A stretch of DNA of 64,000 nucleotides, taken from Acinetobacter sp. XH1741 (GTDB taxonomy: Bacteria; Pseudomonadota; Gammaproteobacteria; Pseudomonadales; Moraxellaceae). The position numbers and the translations under genes were made by a program. The notes below the pieces were generated by a model. The model saw nothing but the letters and a program-made list of their open reading frames with translations, did no database searches and was not told the DNA's origin. Below are positions 1-8,898 of the stretch, piece after piece (position 1 is the first letter of the stretch; each line of letters starts with the position of its first letter). The stretch covers positions 1,550,001 through 1,614,000 of the forward strand of contig NZ_CP157428.1 in assembly GCF_041021895.1 (NCBI RefSeq), read 5' to 3'.

Positions 1-1
1 A

Positions 2-553
2 GGTGCGCGTGTTTCTAGCTATAGCAACTTAAAAGATATTCCTGAAGCTGCAATTAGTGAAATTCGTAATGACATGTATTTAAGTACGACTACGTTTAAA
101 CGTTTGGACAAAGCAGATGCTTTACCAAAATTAGATCAAACACAGCAAAAGCTTGTGAAAGATTATCGTAGTAGCTTGGATTCATTCTTACAGTACATCC
201 CTAATTGGGTGAAAGTGGCAGTTGCATTAGCACTTGGCCTTGGCACCATGGTCGGTTGGAAACGTATTGTGGTGACTGTAGGTGAGCGTATTGGTAAGCA
301 CCATATGACTTATGGTCAAGGTATGTCTGCTGAACTTATTGCAATGAGTACCATTGCAGCGGCAGATGGCTTAGGTATGCCGGTTTCAACAACACACGTT
401 TTAAACAGTGCTGTTGCGGGTACGATGGTTGCAAATAAATCAGGCCTAAATTTCAATACCATTAAGACCATTTTATCAGCTTGGATATTTACTTTACCTG
501 CGACGATCTGTTTGTCAGGTGGTTTATATTGGTTGTTCTTACAGTTTGTATAA
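2..553 (+). CDS. Inorganic phosphate transporter, PiT family (C-terminal part)
   Basis: The reading frame is open from the first bases of the window, so the start lies upstream and only the last ~184 residues are seen. The segment has a soluble loop followed by membrane helices (around KVAVALALGLGTMVGW, then GQGMSAELIAMSTIAAADGLGMP and a last helix ending the protein). The motif GMPVSTTHVLNSAVAG is the second PiT signature repeat, in which P-V-S-T-T-H is typical of low-affinity phosphate:H+/metal-phosphate symporters. It acts in the inner membrane, importing phosphate. A hairpin terminator follows directly. Family assignment is secure; the exact paralogue (PitA or PitB type) cannot be told from the tail alone. 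Confidence 0.93.
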   Translation, partial: GARVSSYSNLKDIPEAAISEIRNDMYLSTTTFKRLDKADALPKLDQTQQKLVKDYRSSLDSFLQYIPNWVKVAVALALGLGTMVGWKRIVVTVGERIGKHHMTYGQGMSAELIAMSTIAAADGLGMPVSTTHVLNSAVAGTMVANKSGLNFNTIKTILSAWIFTLPATICLSGGLYWLFLQFV

Positions 554-570
554 GCAGTCTGTTTAAATGT

Positions 571-599
571 AAAAAGCCGCTATTATTAGTGGCTTTTTT
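571..599 (+). terminator. Intrinsic terminator after the phosphate transporter
   Basis: 11-bp stem (571-581 with 588-598, one G-T pair), 6-nt loop, ending in a T run. Confidence 0.85.
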
Positions 600-722
600 A
601 TTGGCATATTTTTAAAAAAAGATCGCTTTTTTCAGGGAAATTCAGTAAAGAATAAATGATTATTGCAAACACTTAGTGTTGAGTAATTAGCTCAAAAAAT
701 TACGAAAGGATATAGGACGAAA

Positions 723-2051
723 ATGCTTCAACTCGATCAACTAAAACAACAATTTCCACTTATTCAAACATTACAAGATTATCAAGAAACATTTTGGTTT
801 AACCCGAACCGTTATCCTTTAAAAGAAGCTCTGGCAAAAGTTGGACTTACAGAGCAAGACGTAAAAGATGCCGAAGCAAGACTAGAACGTTTTGCGCCTT
901 ACTTGGCAAAAGTATTTCCGGAAACTCAAGCACAACATGGAAAGATTGAATCCGAGTTAGTTGAAATTGCAGCTATGCAACAAGCTCTATCTGTAAAAGA
1001 GCAAAAGGAGCTTACAGGGAAACTTTGGTTAAAAAAAGATAGTCATTTACCTATTTCAGGTTCAATCAAAGCACGTGGGGGCATTTATGAAGTTTTGGCT
1101 CATGCTGAAAAACTAGCAATTGAGGCAGGGCTTCTCAAGTTAGAAGATGATTACAGTAAACTCGACCAAGGCGCATTTCGTACGTTCTTTTCTAAGTACC
1201 AGATTGCGGTAGGTTCGACAGGTAATCTTGGTTTATCTATTGGCATTATGAGTGCAAAGCTCGGGTTTAGAGTGTCGGTGCATATGTCTGCCGATGCAAG
1301 ACAGTGGAAAAAAGATAAGCTGCGCTCACTGGGTGTAAATGTCGTGGAATATGCCAGTGACTATGGGGTAGCTGTAGAGCAAGGCCGTAAGGCTGCCGAG
1401 CAAGATCCATTTTGTTTTTTCATTGATGATGAGAATTCGATGACTCTGTTTTTAGGTTACGCAGTTGCTGGCTTACGTTTAAAAGAACAATTTGAGCAAA
1501 AGCAAATCAGAGTAGATGCAGAACATCCATTATTTGTATATTTACCATGTGGAGTAGGCGGTGGGCCGGGTGGGGTAAGTTTTGGCCTAAAACTGGCCTT
1601 TGGTGAGCATGTTCACTGCATTTTTGCGGAGCCGACGCATTCTCCGTGTATGTTACTTGGGGTTTATACGGGTTTGCATGATCAGATTTCAGTAAATGAC
1701 ATTGGTTTAGATAACATCACAGCAGCAGATGGGTTGGCTGTTGGCCGTGCTTCTGGTTTCGTAGGACGTGCTATGCAGCAGTTAATCGATGGTTACTATA
1801 CGATTCATGATGAACGTTTATATGAGCTAATTGCGCTTTTAAATCAAACTGAAAATATTCAAGTTGAACCCTCGGCAGCGGCAGGTATGATGGGGCCATA
1901 TTATGTTCAAACTACGCCAGATTATTTGGCTTTGCATCACTTGTCAGTTGATCAGTTACAACAGGCGACCCATGTGGTCTGGGCAACAGGAGGAGGAATG
2001 GTACCTTCTGAAGAAATGCAAAAATATTTAACTCACAGCCAAAGCAAATAA
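723..2051 (+). CDS. dsdA: D-serine dehydratase (D-serine ammonia-lyase)
   Basis: Pyridoxal-phosphate enzyme that converts D-serine to pyruvate and ammonia in the cytoplasm. The 442-residue length equals that of E. coli DsdA. The PLP-lysine motif SGSIKARGG is present (Lys116), and the glycine loop CGVGGGPGG that holds the cofactor phosphate is near residues 275-284. The ATG is preceded by AGGA at 714-717. No dsdC regulator or dsdX permease lies next to it, so it is a stand-alone gene here. A near-perfect palindromic terminator separates it from the convergent gene downstream. The likely role is detoxification or catabolism of D-serine. Confidence 0.95.
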   Translation: MLQLDQLKQQFPLIQTLQDYQETFWFNPNRYPLKEALAKVGLTEQDVKDAEARLERFAPYLAKVFPETQAQHGKIESELVEIAAMQQALSVKEQKELTGKLWLKKDSHLPISGSIKARGGIYEVLAHAEKLAIEAGLLKLEDDYSKLDQGAFRTFFSKYQIAVGSTGNLGLSIGIMSAKLGFRVSVHMSADARQWKKDKLRSLGVNVVEYASDYGVAVEQGRKAAEQDPFCFFIDDENSMTLFLGYAVAGLRLKEQFEQKQIRVDAEHPLFVYLPCGVGGGPGGVSFGLKLAFGEHVHCIFAEPTHSPCMLLGVYTGLHDQISVNDIGLDNITAADGLAVGRASGFVGRAMQQLIDGYYTIHDERLYELIALLNQTENIQVEPSAAAGMMGPYYVQTTPDYLALHHLSVDQLQQATHVVWATGGGMVPSEEMQKYLTHSQSK

Positions 2052-2060
2052 TAAGCTGTT

Positions 2061-2091
2061 AAAAAAGCCCAATTTTAAAATTGGGCTTTAA
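2061..2091. terminator. Bidirectional terminator between convergent genes
   Basis: Perfect palindrome at 2064-2089 (AAAGCCC outer arms). The longer T run is on the minus strand, so it best serves the minus-strand gene, but it can also stop dsdA transcription. Confidence 0.8.
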
Positions 2092-2096
2092 CTCCG

Positions 2097-3644
2097 TTAT
2101 TTCTTAGAGAATTTCCCAAAGGGAAGTTTTTCGGCCGCAAAACCATAGATGGCTGCAAAAGGAAGTGCAGTACGGGCTAAATAAGCAACACGCCATAGTC
2201 CACCATGATTTGCTCCTTCCATCATTAACTCTAAAGGATGTTCGAGTACAGTTTCAGGGTTTGCGACAGAAGATTCATTTCTTAAGTCATGAATCCATAG
2301 CGCAGCCATAATCGCATTGGTGGTTTCAGGGCTAAATGCTTCTACATCAAAAAGTTCGGCACCATTAAATGCAGCTTTAAGTAGCGGATTTTTAGTCACT
2401 GAGTGAGTTGTTGTAGAGGGGGCAATATTGATGCTTACACGTTGTCCATGATGACGAGCAAGCGTTGCACGCCATTGTTGAATACGTTTTGCCAAAGCAT
2501 AGTTTGGTCCTTGTTCAACAACTAAACAGTCTGCAATGCCATATGTTTTTCCATTTTCGCTAGTGATCAAATCTTGATAAGGTGCTTGAAAAAAACGTTT
2601 AAGCGACAGGGTAGAAATACCTTTGGCAGCCATTTTTTGTATTTGTGAGCGAGATTTAAATTTCTCTTGAGCAGCCTCAGCAACTTCTTTAGGTACTGCA
2701 TAGACATCGGTTGGGGTGCACATAAACATTAAGCTTGTATCAGATTTATGCTCACTCACATATTGCATAATACTGTCCATTGCCATTGAGACACGGACAT
2801 GTTTTTCCCCATCTAAATAAGCAATTGCAGCCAAATCTAATTTTTGTGGAAATTGAACTAGCCACTGTGCAATTTCTGGTAGTTGAGTCAGTAAATTGGC
2901 GCCCAATTTATCTTTTAATTCAGAAGACTTTGCTGATGGGGCAATTGCCTCAACACTTGGGGCAATCAGCGTGGCATTTCCTTTTTGAATCGTATTTAAA
3001 ATTTTGCCCCAAACACGCGAGTTTGGTAAATCGACTGCAATGATATTTGCTTTCCACTTTGCTAACCATGGCAAGGGACCAGCTTCTGATGCTGCACCAA
3101 ATAAGACCATAGTGCGGTCAGATAAATCAAACCATTCAGGGTGAGCAACAGCTTCACGTAAAGCCTTTGCATGACTAGGCTCAATAATGCCCGCATTTTC
3201 CCATTTTTGAATTTGATCAAGTAAGCTCTGTCCACTGAGTTTTTGCCCTTTATAAGGAACATACCATTCTGGGCCTGCTTCACTTTCACCTTTAAATTTC
3301 ACTGTATTTAAAGGGGCTGAAGGGGTGATATGAACTGCATCTTTTAATAGATAGTGCTTACCATCGCGGAAATAATCAAAAAGATGGTGGGCCTTATGTA
3401 AACCTTGTTTTGCAATAGTAATCGGGTTGTTGTTATTAGAGAGTCCATGCTGAACAAGTGATTTAAAGTATGTTGGATAATTTTTCCGCCAGTTTTTTTC
3501 AGTCAAAATTTGTTGAGCAGTTTTATTATCTACAATAGATAAAGCTTCTGACAAAATCTCTTGGCCTGTGCGAGAAGTACTTTGCTTTTTTGTTGAAGCG
3601 TGTATCGGAAATTGTAAACCTTCGTCTGGACTCTGGCTGGACAT
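2097..3644 (-). CDS. Uncharacterised protein with a Rossmann-like segment
   Basis: I do not recognise this 515-residue protein. Near residue 180 it carries VLFGAASEAGPLPWLAKW followed by an acidic strand end (NIIAVDLP), which looks like a glycine-poor NAD(P)- or SAM-binding Rossmann turn. The rest is soluble in character, with one moderately hydrophobic stretch near the C-terminus (RVAYLARTALPFAAIYGFA). No signal peptide is visible. The frame also opens at a GTG four codons upstream, but the ATG at 3644 has GTGAGA at a good distance and is preferred. It is transcribed alone, convergent to dsdA, with a long non-coding leader region behind it. A reductase or dehydrogenase-like role is possible but unproven. 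Confidence 0.75.
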   Translation of the reverse strand: MSSQSPDEGLQFPIHASTKKQSTSRTGQEILSEALSIVDNKTAQQILTEKNWRKNYPTYFKSLVQHGLSNNNNPITIAKQGLHKAHHLFDYFRDGKHYLLKDAVHITPSAPLNTVKFKGESEAGPEWYVPYKGQKLSGQSLLDQIQKWENAGIIEPSHAKALREAVAHPEWFDLSDRTMVLFGAASEAGPLPWLAKWKANIIAVDLPNSRVWGKILNTIQKGNATLIAPSVEAIAPSAKSSELKDKLGANLLTQLPEIAQWLVQFPQKLDLAAIAYLDGEKHVRVSMAMDSIMQYVSEHKSDTSLMFMCTPTDVYAVPKEVAEAAQEKFKSRSQIQKMAAKGISTLSLKRFFQAPYQDLITSENGKTYGIADCLVVEQGPNYALAKRIQQWRATLARHHGQRVSINIAPSTTTHSVTKNPLLKAAFNGAELFDVEAFSPETTNAIMAALWIHDLRNESSVANPETVLEHPLELMMEGANHGGLWRVAYLARTALPFAAIYGFAAEKLPFGKFSKK

Positions 3645-4001
3645 AAAATATCTCACTTGTACGGTAGCATTAATATACAGGTGTATACATTATCTATGCC
3701 AATTAAAAGAAACGAGTGGCAATAACTGACAAAATGAAAATTAAATTATTTTTGTGATAGAGGTTGTTTGAGTGATTTTTTATGATAATTTGATCTCATT
3801 TTTACCTCAATTTTTTTCACATTTTTAGAACATTTTTATAGACTTACGTTACATAAATGATTATTTTGTATAGACAGAATTCATCAGGTTTAAGCTGAAG
3901 ATAAAATGTTCAAAATGTATCAATAAAAAAGATACGATGATGAGTAAAAACTAGACTTTTTTATTAAATGATAAGAAAAGTCAAACCGAATAAGAAAGAA
4001 T

Positions 4002-4119
4002 TGGGGTGAAACTAGATGGAAGACAACGTAAGATTGTCTTTTAAAAATCTTGGGGATATGGTGATTTTTTTACACCATAATTTTCTAGTTTCATCCCATC
4101 TAATTTTGGGTGAAACCCT
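4002..4119. other. Strongly folded non-coding element (three-way junction)
   Basis: Inside the 545-bp gene-free stretch 3645-4189. A 15-bp closing stem pairs 4002-4016 with 4084-4098 (one G-T pair). It encloses two perfect 7-bp hairpins, 4020-4026/4034-4040 (loop 7) and 4057-4063/4073-4079 (loop 9). Just downstream, 4108-4116 repeats the GGGTGAAAC core of the 5' arm and could compete for the 3' arm, with one bulge. It could be a structured RNA on either strand or a small palindromic DNA element. I see no clear promoter, terminator or target duplication. The rest of the gap is AT-rich with nothing recognisable. Confidence 0.5.
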
Positions 4120-4189
4120 CCACATAAGCTGTAGATTTTCTTTCCACAGGGCAAGATTAATTTATTTACAGTTTATCTAAACCTAAGCT

Positions 4190-4354
4190 TTAACAACGAC
4201 CTTTTTTGGCTTGTCCAGGTGGGCAGAAGTCTCCAGGGTGATTGTGATAAGGTGAATCAGGATCAACCACAACACTGCCAGTAGGTGTATAAACTGCGCA
4301 AGCTGACAGTGATATGGTGAAAATTGCCGCTGCACAAACGAGTAATCTTTTCAT
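4190..4354 (-). CDS. Small predicted lipoprotein
   Basis: A 54-residue protein with a clear lipoprotein signal: MKRLL, a hydrophobic run and the lipobox LSAC (Cys19). The mature part is short, Pro/Gly-rich and ends FCPPGQAKKGRC, so two further cysteines could form a disulfide in the periplasm. An upstream in-frame ATG at 4375 sits too close to its GGGAG and would give a poorer signal peptide, so 4354 is chosen. It lies 92 bp after the FGE-like gene on the same strand and may be co-transcribed. Function unknown. Confidence 0.75.
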   Translation of the reverse strand: MKRLLVCAAAIFTISLSACAVYTPTGSVVVDPDSPYHNHPGDFCPPGQAKKGRC

Positions 4355-4466
4355 TTTGTTCTCACTTTTTATCATTCTCCCTTTTAATATTTACTATAGA
4401 AATTATTAGATGGTTTTTCGATCTATTTTTGGTTAAGAAATATCAATACTACAAACTCGTTTTAAT

Positions 4467-5477
4467 CTATTGAGCTGTGCGCAAAATTGTACGAAAACCC
4501 ACATGGGTCGCGGCTAAATCAAAATCTTGAGGGTAACGGCTACTGTTGCGATAACGTGAGCAGTAATTTTCAGCACATAAAAATGAGCCTCCTTTAATTA
4601 CATATTGAGTACTGCTCATTTCTTTTTTCCTTAACTCAGAATAATTACCCATATGCTGATCATGCGCACCTTGATAGGGAGAAGATGTCCATTCCCACAC
4701 ATTTCCAATCATATCGAATAGTTTAAAACCATTTGGTTTAAAGCAGCCGACTGGAGCTACACCGGTAAAGTGGTCTTGATTTAAGTTTTCAAAAGGGAAT
4801 GCGCCTTGCCAGTAATTTGCTTGTGGATGCTGATGCTCATCGGTAGGTGCTTGATGTAAAGGCGTGTCAGTTTGTGAGTTTGCTTTAGCCGCATATTCCC
4901 ATTCAAGTTCAGTGGGCAAGTCGCGTCCTAGCCAAACTGCATAATGTTCAGCATCATTTTTTGTTACGTAGCGTACGGGTTCATGAGGATTAGGAGCTGC
5001 TCCATTTTTACCGTTTGGAGTTTTCCATGTATATCCCGATTTGATTTGCCACCATTGCTGTGGATGATGTGGGTCAGGAGAAAAAACAGCAGCCTGTTTT
5101 TGTTTTTCAGCATCAGTCATATAGCCAGTTGCTGTTATAAAACTTGCGAACTGAGCGACAGTAACCTCAGTTTGATCCATCCAGAAACCTTTGACGTCTC
5201 GCTGTTTTTTTCCAAAGTTAAGTTCATCTGGATAAGCTTTTTCAGAACCAAAATTAAAATGACCATCTGGAATGAAGACCATTCCAGCGGTTGTATTTTT
5301 AAGCCAACCTGAAGGAAGACCTGTATAACTTTGACACTGCTCAATAGAACCCAAAGCAGCCGATGGTGTGGCTTGCTTTGGTAAAACGGTTTTTGTGTCA
5401 GAGCTATGTTCGGACTTGCTACAACCTGTAATGAACAACAGGCTGATTGCAGTACTTAAAACCAGGTTCAATTTCAT
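4467..5477 (-). CDS. Formylglycine-generating enzyme family lipoprotein
   Basis: A 336-residue SUMF1/FGE-family protein. It begins with a lipoprotein signal (lipobox ITGC, Cys19). The FGE-sulfatase fold follows from about residue 60 (GMVFIPDGHFNFGS, FWMDQTEVTVAQF, RDLPTELEWEYAAK, GNVWEWTSS) to GFRTI at the end. The segment GGSFLCAENYCSRYR carries two cysteines five residues apart (301 and 306). That matches the copper-binding catalytic pair of true FGEs, which oxidise the sulfatase Cys to formylglycine. The start codon overlaps the sulfatase stop as ATGA, implying coupled translation and that this sulfatase is the substrate. The export signal is unusual, because most bacterial FGEs are cytosolic. 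PvdO-like activity is the alternative. Confidence 0.88.
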   Translation of the reverse strand: MKLNLVLSTAISLLFITGCSKSEHSSDTKTVLPKQATPSAALGSIEQCQSYTGLPSGWLKNTTAGMVFIPDGHFNFGSEKAYPDELNFGKKQRDVKGFWMDQTEVTVAQFASFITATGYMTDAEKQKQAAVFSPDPHHPQQWWQIKSGYTWKTPNGKNGAAPNPHEPVRYVTKNDAEHYAVWLGRDLPTELEWEYAAKANSQTDTPLHQAPTDEHQHPQANYWQGAFPFENLNQDHFTGVAPVGCFKPNGFKLFDMIGNVWEWTSSPYQGAHDQHMGNYSELRKKEMSSTQYVIKGGSFLCAENYCSRYRNSSRYPQDFDLAATHVGFRTILRTAQ

Positions 5478-7150
5478 TTGGCGTTATATTCCTGTACGCC
5501 GTTTTGTTCAGTGTACTTTTGATAAACTGAGAGCAACTCTTGAACTTTTGCTGGATAGAGCTGAGCAACATTGTGATTTTCACCACGATCCGTAGCAATG
5601 TTATATAGCTCCCAAGTGCTGGTGCCTAATTCAGGGCGACCTTGAAGCGCAATTTTCCATTCGCCTTGTTTCGCATATTTACTGCCATGTAATTCATCGG
5701 CAAAACTGAAATTTGCTGGACGAATGGTTTGTGATTTATTTTCAAGTACAGACTTCCATGAATAACCACTCGGTGTATTAATGGTGCGGCCTTTATATTG
5801 CCCTTGAGGTACAGGAATATGGGCATAATCTAATAACGTTGGAAAAACGTCGAGCACAGAGGCAAAACTATGATTGGTTTCCTCAGCTTTTTTCTGATTT
5901 GGTAGTTTAACAATGGCTGGGGCAGTAGTTGCGCCCTCACCAGCAGTATCTTTCCATAAGTGGAATGGGGCAGCACTAACTTCGGCCCAACGTGGTCCAA
6001 TATAGTGGTATGAAGTAGGTGTACCTACGTTTGCCACAGAGTTATCAAAACCAGATTCACTACCATATCCACCACGAATAAAGCCTTCAGCACCGTTGTC
6101 GGAAACAAAGAAAATTAAAGTATTTTCATAAAGATTATTTTGTTTCAAATATTGAATAATTCGACCTATGTTGGCATCTAGATTTTCTACCATACCTGCG
6201 TAGATTTCCATTTTACGGGCTTCAAGTGCTTTTTGTTCGGTTGTTAATTCATCCCACTTTCCATATTTTTGTGGTGCATTTTGCGTCGCAATGGGTTCTG
6301 CGGCCTCAAAGTTTGCAGGAATAATTCCAAGCTGTTTTTGGCGAGCTATACGTGCTTTACGAATCGCATCATAACCGACATCGTAAACGCCACGATATTT
6401 ATCACGGTATTCTGCAGGAGCCTGTATAGGCCAGTGAGGGGCTGTATAGGCAGCATAAGCAAAGAAGGGTTTGCCGCTATTTTTGCCTGATTCTAAATAG
6501 CTAAGTAATTTGTCGGTAAAATAATTGGTCGAGAAGAAGTCATCGGGCAATGCTGAAACGGGAATAATTTGCCCATCTTCGGTATACGTCGAATTTCGTT
6601 TAAAGGCACTTGGGGCTTGTTTAAAGTGATGGTCTAGACCTTGCAATAAGGTAAATGAATGATCAAAACCTTTAGCATGTGCATTGGTTTCAGGTGTTAA
6701 GCCTAAATGCCACTTACCACTTATATAAGTCCGATAGCCATTGTCTTTGAGCACCTGAGCAATTGATAAGGAGCGTTCATTTAAATAACCTTCATAACCA
6801 GGCTGTCCTTTTAAATGATCTGGGGTAAGCTCTGCCATAGCACCTATACCTGCTAGGTGATGGTCAGTCCCTGAAATGAGTTGCGAGCGAGTAGGGGAGC
6901 AAGTGGGTGCAGTGTGATAGTCCGTTAAAAGTCGGCCTTCTTGTGCCAGACTATCAATATTCGGTGTATGAATTTCACCACCAAATGCGCCTAAATCTGA
7001 ATAGCCTAAGTCATCGGCCATAATGAATAGAATATTGGGCTGTTTTGGAGTACTTGCCGCAGTTTCTTGTGAGTCATTATCGTTACAGCCAGCTAAAGAT
7101 AAGCTAAATAATGCAATTGAAAGACTAGATAAAAGAGCTTTGTACTTCAT
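5474..7150 (-). CDS. Arylsulfatase, exported lipoprotein
   Basis: A 558-residue type I sulfatase that hydrolyses sulfate esters to sulfate and an alcohol or phenol. The N-terminus is a lipoprotein signal (lipobox SLAGC, Cys22). Metal ligands appear at ADDLGYSD (Asp46, Asp47), the formylglycine motif is C-S-P-T-R with the modifiable Cys84, GKWHLG holds Lys146 and His148, and SDNGAEG gives Asp351/Asn352. It is the first gene of a two-gene operon with the FGE-like lipoprotein, overlapping it by four bases. The pair probably acts in the periplasm or at the outer membrane to free sulfate for assimilation. Substrate cannot be predicted. Confidence 0.93.
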   Translation of the reverse strand: MKYKALLSSLSIALFSLSLAGCNDNDSQETAASTPKQPNILFIMADDLGYSDLGAFGGEIHTPNIDSLAQEGRLLTDYHTAPTCSPTRSQLISGTDHHLAGIGAMAELTPDHLKGQPGYEGYLNERSLSIAQVLKDNGYRTYISGKWHLGLTPETNAHAKGFDHSFTLLQGLDHHFKQAPSAFKRNSTYTEDGQIIPVSALPDDFFSTNYFTDKLLSYLESGKNSGKPFFAYAAYTAPHWPIQAPAEYRDKYRGVYDVGYDAIRKARIARQKQLGIIPANFEAAEPIATQNAPQKYGKWDELTTEQKALEARKMEIYAGMVENLDANIGRIIQYLKQNNLYENTLIFFVSDNGAEGFIRGGYGSESGFDNSVANVGTPTSYHYIGPRWAEVSAAPFHLWKDTAGEGATTAPAIVKLPNQKKAEETNHSFASVLDVFPTLLDYAHIPVPQGQYKGRTINTPSGYSWKSVLENKSQTIRPANFSFADELHGSKYAKQGEWKIALQGRPELGTSTWELYNIATDRGENHNVAQLYPAKVQELLSVYQKYTEQNGVQEYNAK

Positions 7151-7277
7151 TGTATCATCTGAATTATTAAAAGAATTGTGCTTGAGTTTAATCAGATGGT
7201 TTTTGCAATCAAAACAAGGAATTGATCAAAGAAAATCAGAAAAATGTCTGAGAATTTATGTTGATAAATAAATGAGT

Positions 7278-7306
7278 AAAAAAGAAAAGCCCATTTAGGG
7301 CTTTTC
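7278..7306 (-). terminator. Terminator of the first rhomboid gene
   Basis: Perfect 9-bp stem 7284-7292/7298-7306, followed on the minus strand by a T run (7278-7283). Confidence 0.8.
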
Positions 7307-7319
7307 AAACATGCTAAAT

Positions 7320-7937
7320 TTAAAACGGCAAGCGGGTAAGTTGATCTAGGAAATGCGGAATAACTCTTGGCTCAATCAAAATCGTTACAACCACGCCATA
7401 AGCCGCACCCCATAAATGGGCACTATGGTTAATATGAGTATTGCCACGTTTACCTGCCCAAATGCTATAAGCGACGTATAAAATTGCAAAAATAATCGCT
7501 GGGACAGGAATAAAAAATACAAAAATCAACTTCCATGGCTGAAACAGGATATAGGCAAATAAAACCGCAGATACCGCTCCTGAAGCTCCAAGACTCGCCC
7601 AGTTTGCATCATTTTTATGTTGTAGATAGCTTGGTAAGATCGCAAAAATTAATCCACCTAAATAGAACAACACAAAACCCATGTCATAAAAATATTGGCG
7701 ATAAAAACTTTCGATAATGCTGCCAAAGAAAAATAGGGTAATCATATTAAAGAGTAAATGAGTACCATCTGCATGAATAAAGCCATGGGTAATGAAACGA
7801 TCAAATTGTCCACGTTGCATTGCAGGTGGCCAGAAGATCAGGCGGTTCATAACGTTTTGATTGCTAAAAGCAAGTAAAGAGACGACGACCGTAATAATAA
7901 TAAGGGTAATGGTATGGTTAAACGGCAAATTCAACAT
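7320..7937 (-). CDS. Rhomboid family intramembrane serine protease
   Basis: A 205-residue membrane protein with about six hydrophobic segments. The catalytic serine is in GASGAVSAV (Ser119) and the catalytic histidine in HSAHLWGAAYG (His174), the dyad of rhomboid proteases. The loop-1/TM2 region has HADGTHLLFNM, the conserved H-x3-H-N-like element. It cleaves transmembrane substrates in the inner membrane; the substrate is unknown. It is a single gene with its own terminator. A second, longer rhomboid lies at 17776-18585. Confidence 0.9.
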   Translation of the reverse strand: MLNLPFNHTITLIIITVVVSLLAFSNQNVMNRLIFWPPAMQRGQFDRFITHGFIHADGTHLLFNMITLFFFGSIIESFYRQYFYDMGFVLFYLGGLIFAILPSYLQHKNDANWASLGASGAVSAVLFAYILFQPWKLIFVFFIPVPAIIFAILYVAYSIWAGKRGNTHINHSAHLWGAAYGVVVTILIEPRVIPHFLDQLTRLPF

Positions 7938-8095
7938 AAGAAATATTTAAAAAATGATCAATACTACGGTCAATAATGCCATTAAAAATACAACTTGAAA
8001 CCCTGTTGTGTATAAATCCGACAAATTTAGTTGATTTTTTTTAAATCCCCCTCATCTTCGGTTAATATAAAGGCATCAGCTTGAGGAATATTGTT

Positions 8096-8734
8096 ATGTC
8101 GACTGAGAACACCAACACTGCTGTTGCAGAAGAAATTCCGAACCTTTTGATTACACCATCTGCACAAGAGTATTTGCACGAATTATTGGCAAAGCAAAAT
8201 ACTCCGGGAATTGGCGTTCGAATTTTTGTTGAACATCCGGGTACACCACGTGCAGAGTGCTGTATGGCATATAGTGCACCAGAAGAAGTGGTACCAACGG
8301 ATTATAAACAGGACTATCCTGATTTTCCTGCATACATTGATGCACCGTCTATTCCATATCTTTTAGATGCTGTAATTGATTACAACAAAGATCGTTTTGG
8401 TGGTCAGCTTACCTTCCGCGCACCGAACTCTAAAGTGCCACGCGTAGGACCAGATGCTTCAATTGAAGAACGTATTACTTACATTCTTCAAGCAGAAATT
8501 AACCCAGGTCTTGCAGGGCATGGCGGCAATTGTAGCTTAGTAGAAGTGCAAGATGATCCAGAACATGGTTTAACTGCTGTATTGAAATTCGGTGGTGGCT
8601 GTCAAGGTTGTTCTGCAATTGATGTGACTTTAAAACAAGGCGTAGAAACAACGTTGAAAGAAAACATTCCTGAGCTTCAACGTGTGGTTGACCAAACCGA
8701 CCATACGCAAGCAGAAGGCGCTTACTTCAAATAA
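8096..8734 (+). CDS. nfuA: Fe-S biogenesis protein NfuA
   Basis: A 212-residue Fe-S carrier protein that delivers [4Fe-4S] clusters to apo-proteins. The N-terminal ~100 residues are a degenerate IscA-like domain, and the C-terminal NifU-like domain carries the cluster-binding C-x2-C in GGGCQGCSAID. The frame also opens at a TTG five codons earlier, but GAGGA at 8083-8087 sits eight bases before the ATG at 8096, so that start is used. It is transcribed alone and ends in a terminator. Confidence 0.95.
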   Translation: MSTENTNTAVAEEIPNLLITPSAQEYLHELLAKQNTPGIGVRIFVEHPGTPRAECCMAYSAPEEVVPTDYKQDYPDFPAYIDAPSIPYLLDAVIDYNKDRFGGQLTFRAPNSKVPRVGPDASIEERITYILQAEINPGLAGHGGNCSLVEVQDDPEHGLTAVLKFGGGCQGCSAIDVTLKQGVETTLKENIPELQRVVDQTDHTQAEGAYFK

Positions 8735-8757
8735 TAAAATTATTTGAAAAGTGAAAT

Positions 8758-8785
8758 AAAAAAGCCTCATTAAGAGGTTTTTTTA
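8758..8785 (+). terminator. Terminator of nfuA
   Basis: 11-bp stem 8758-8768/8774-8784 with one G-T pair, 5-nt loop, T7. Confidence 0.85.
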
Positions 8786-8797
8786 TTTTTAGTAATT

Positions 8798-8816
8798 GAA
8801 AATAATTATCAATATT
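8798..8816. promoter_or_regulatory. Putative Fur box
   Basis: GAAAATAATTATCAATATT matches 14 of 19 positions of the Fur consensus GATAATGATAATCATTATC. It lies about 80 bp before a TonB-dependent siderophore receptor gene, where iron repression is expected. Confidence 0.6.
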
Positions 8817-8898
8817 ATTTATTTTATTATTTAAATTTGTTACATTTGTTTAAGTAAAACTTAATATTTATTCATAATTTAATCTGTTGGAGCAGGAT

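Noticed and set aside
5368..5595. Plus-strand frame opposite the FGE/sulfatase junction
   Set aside because: Lies antisense to two clear genes and its translation has no domain character.
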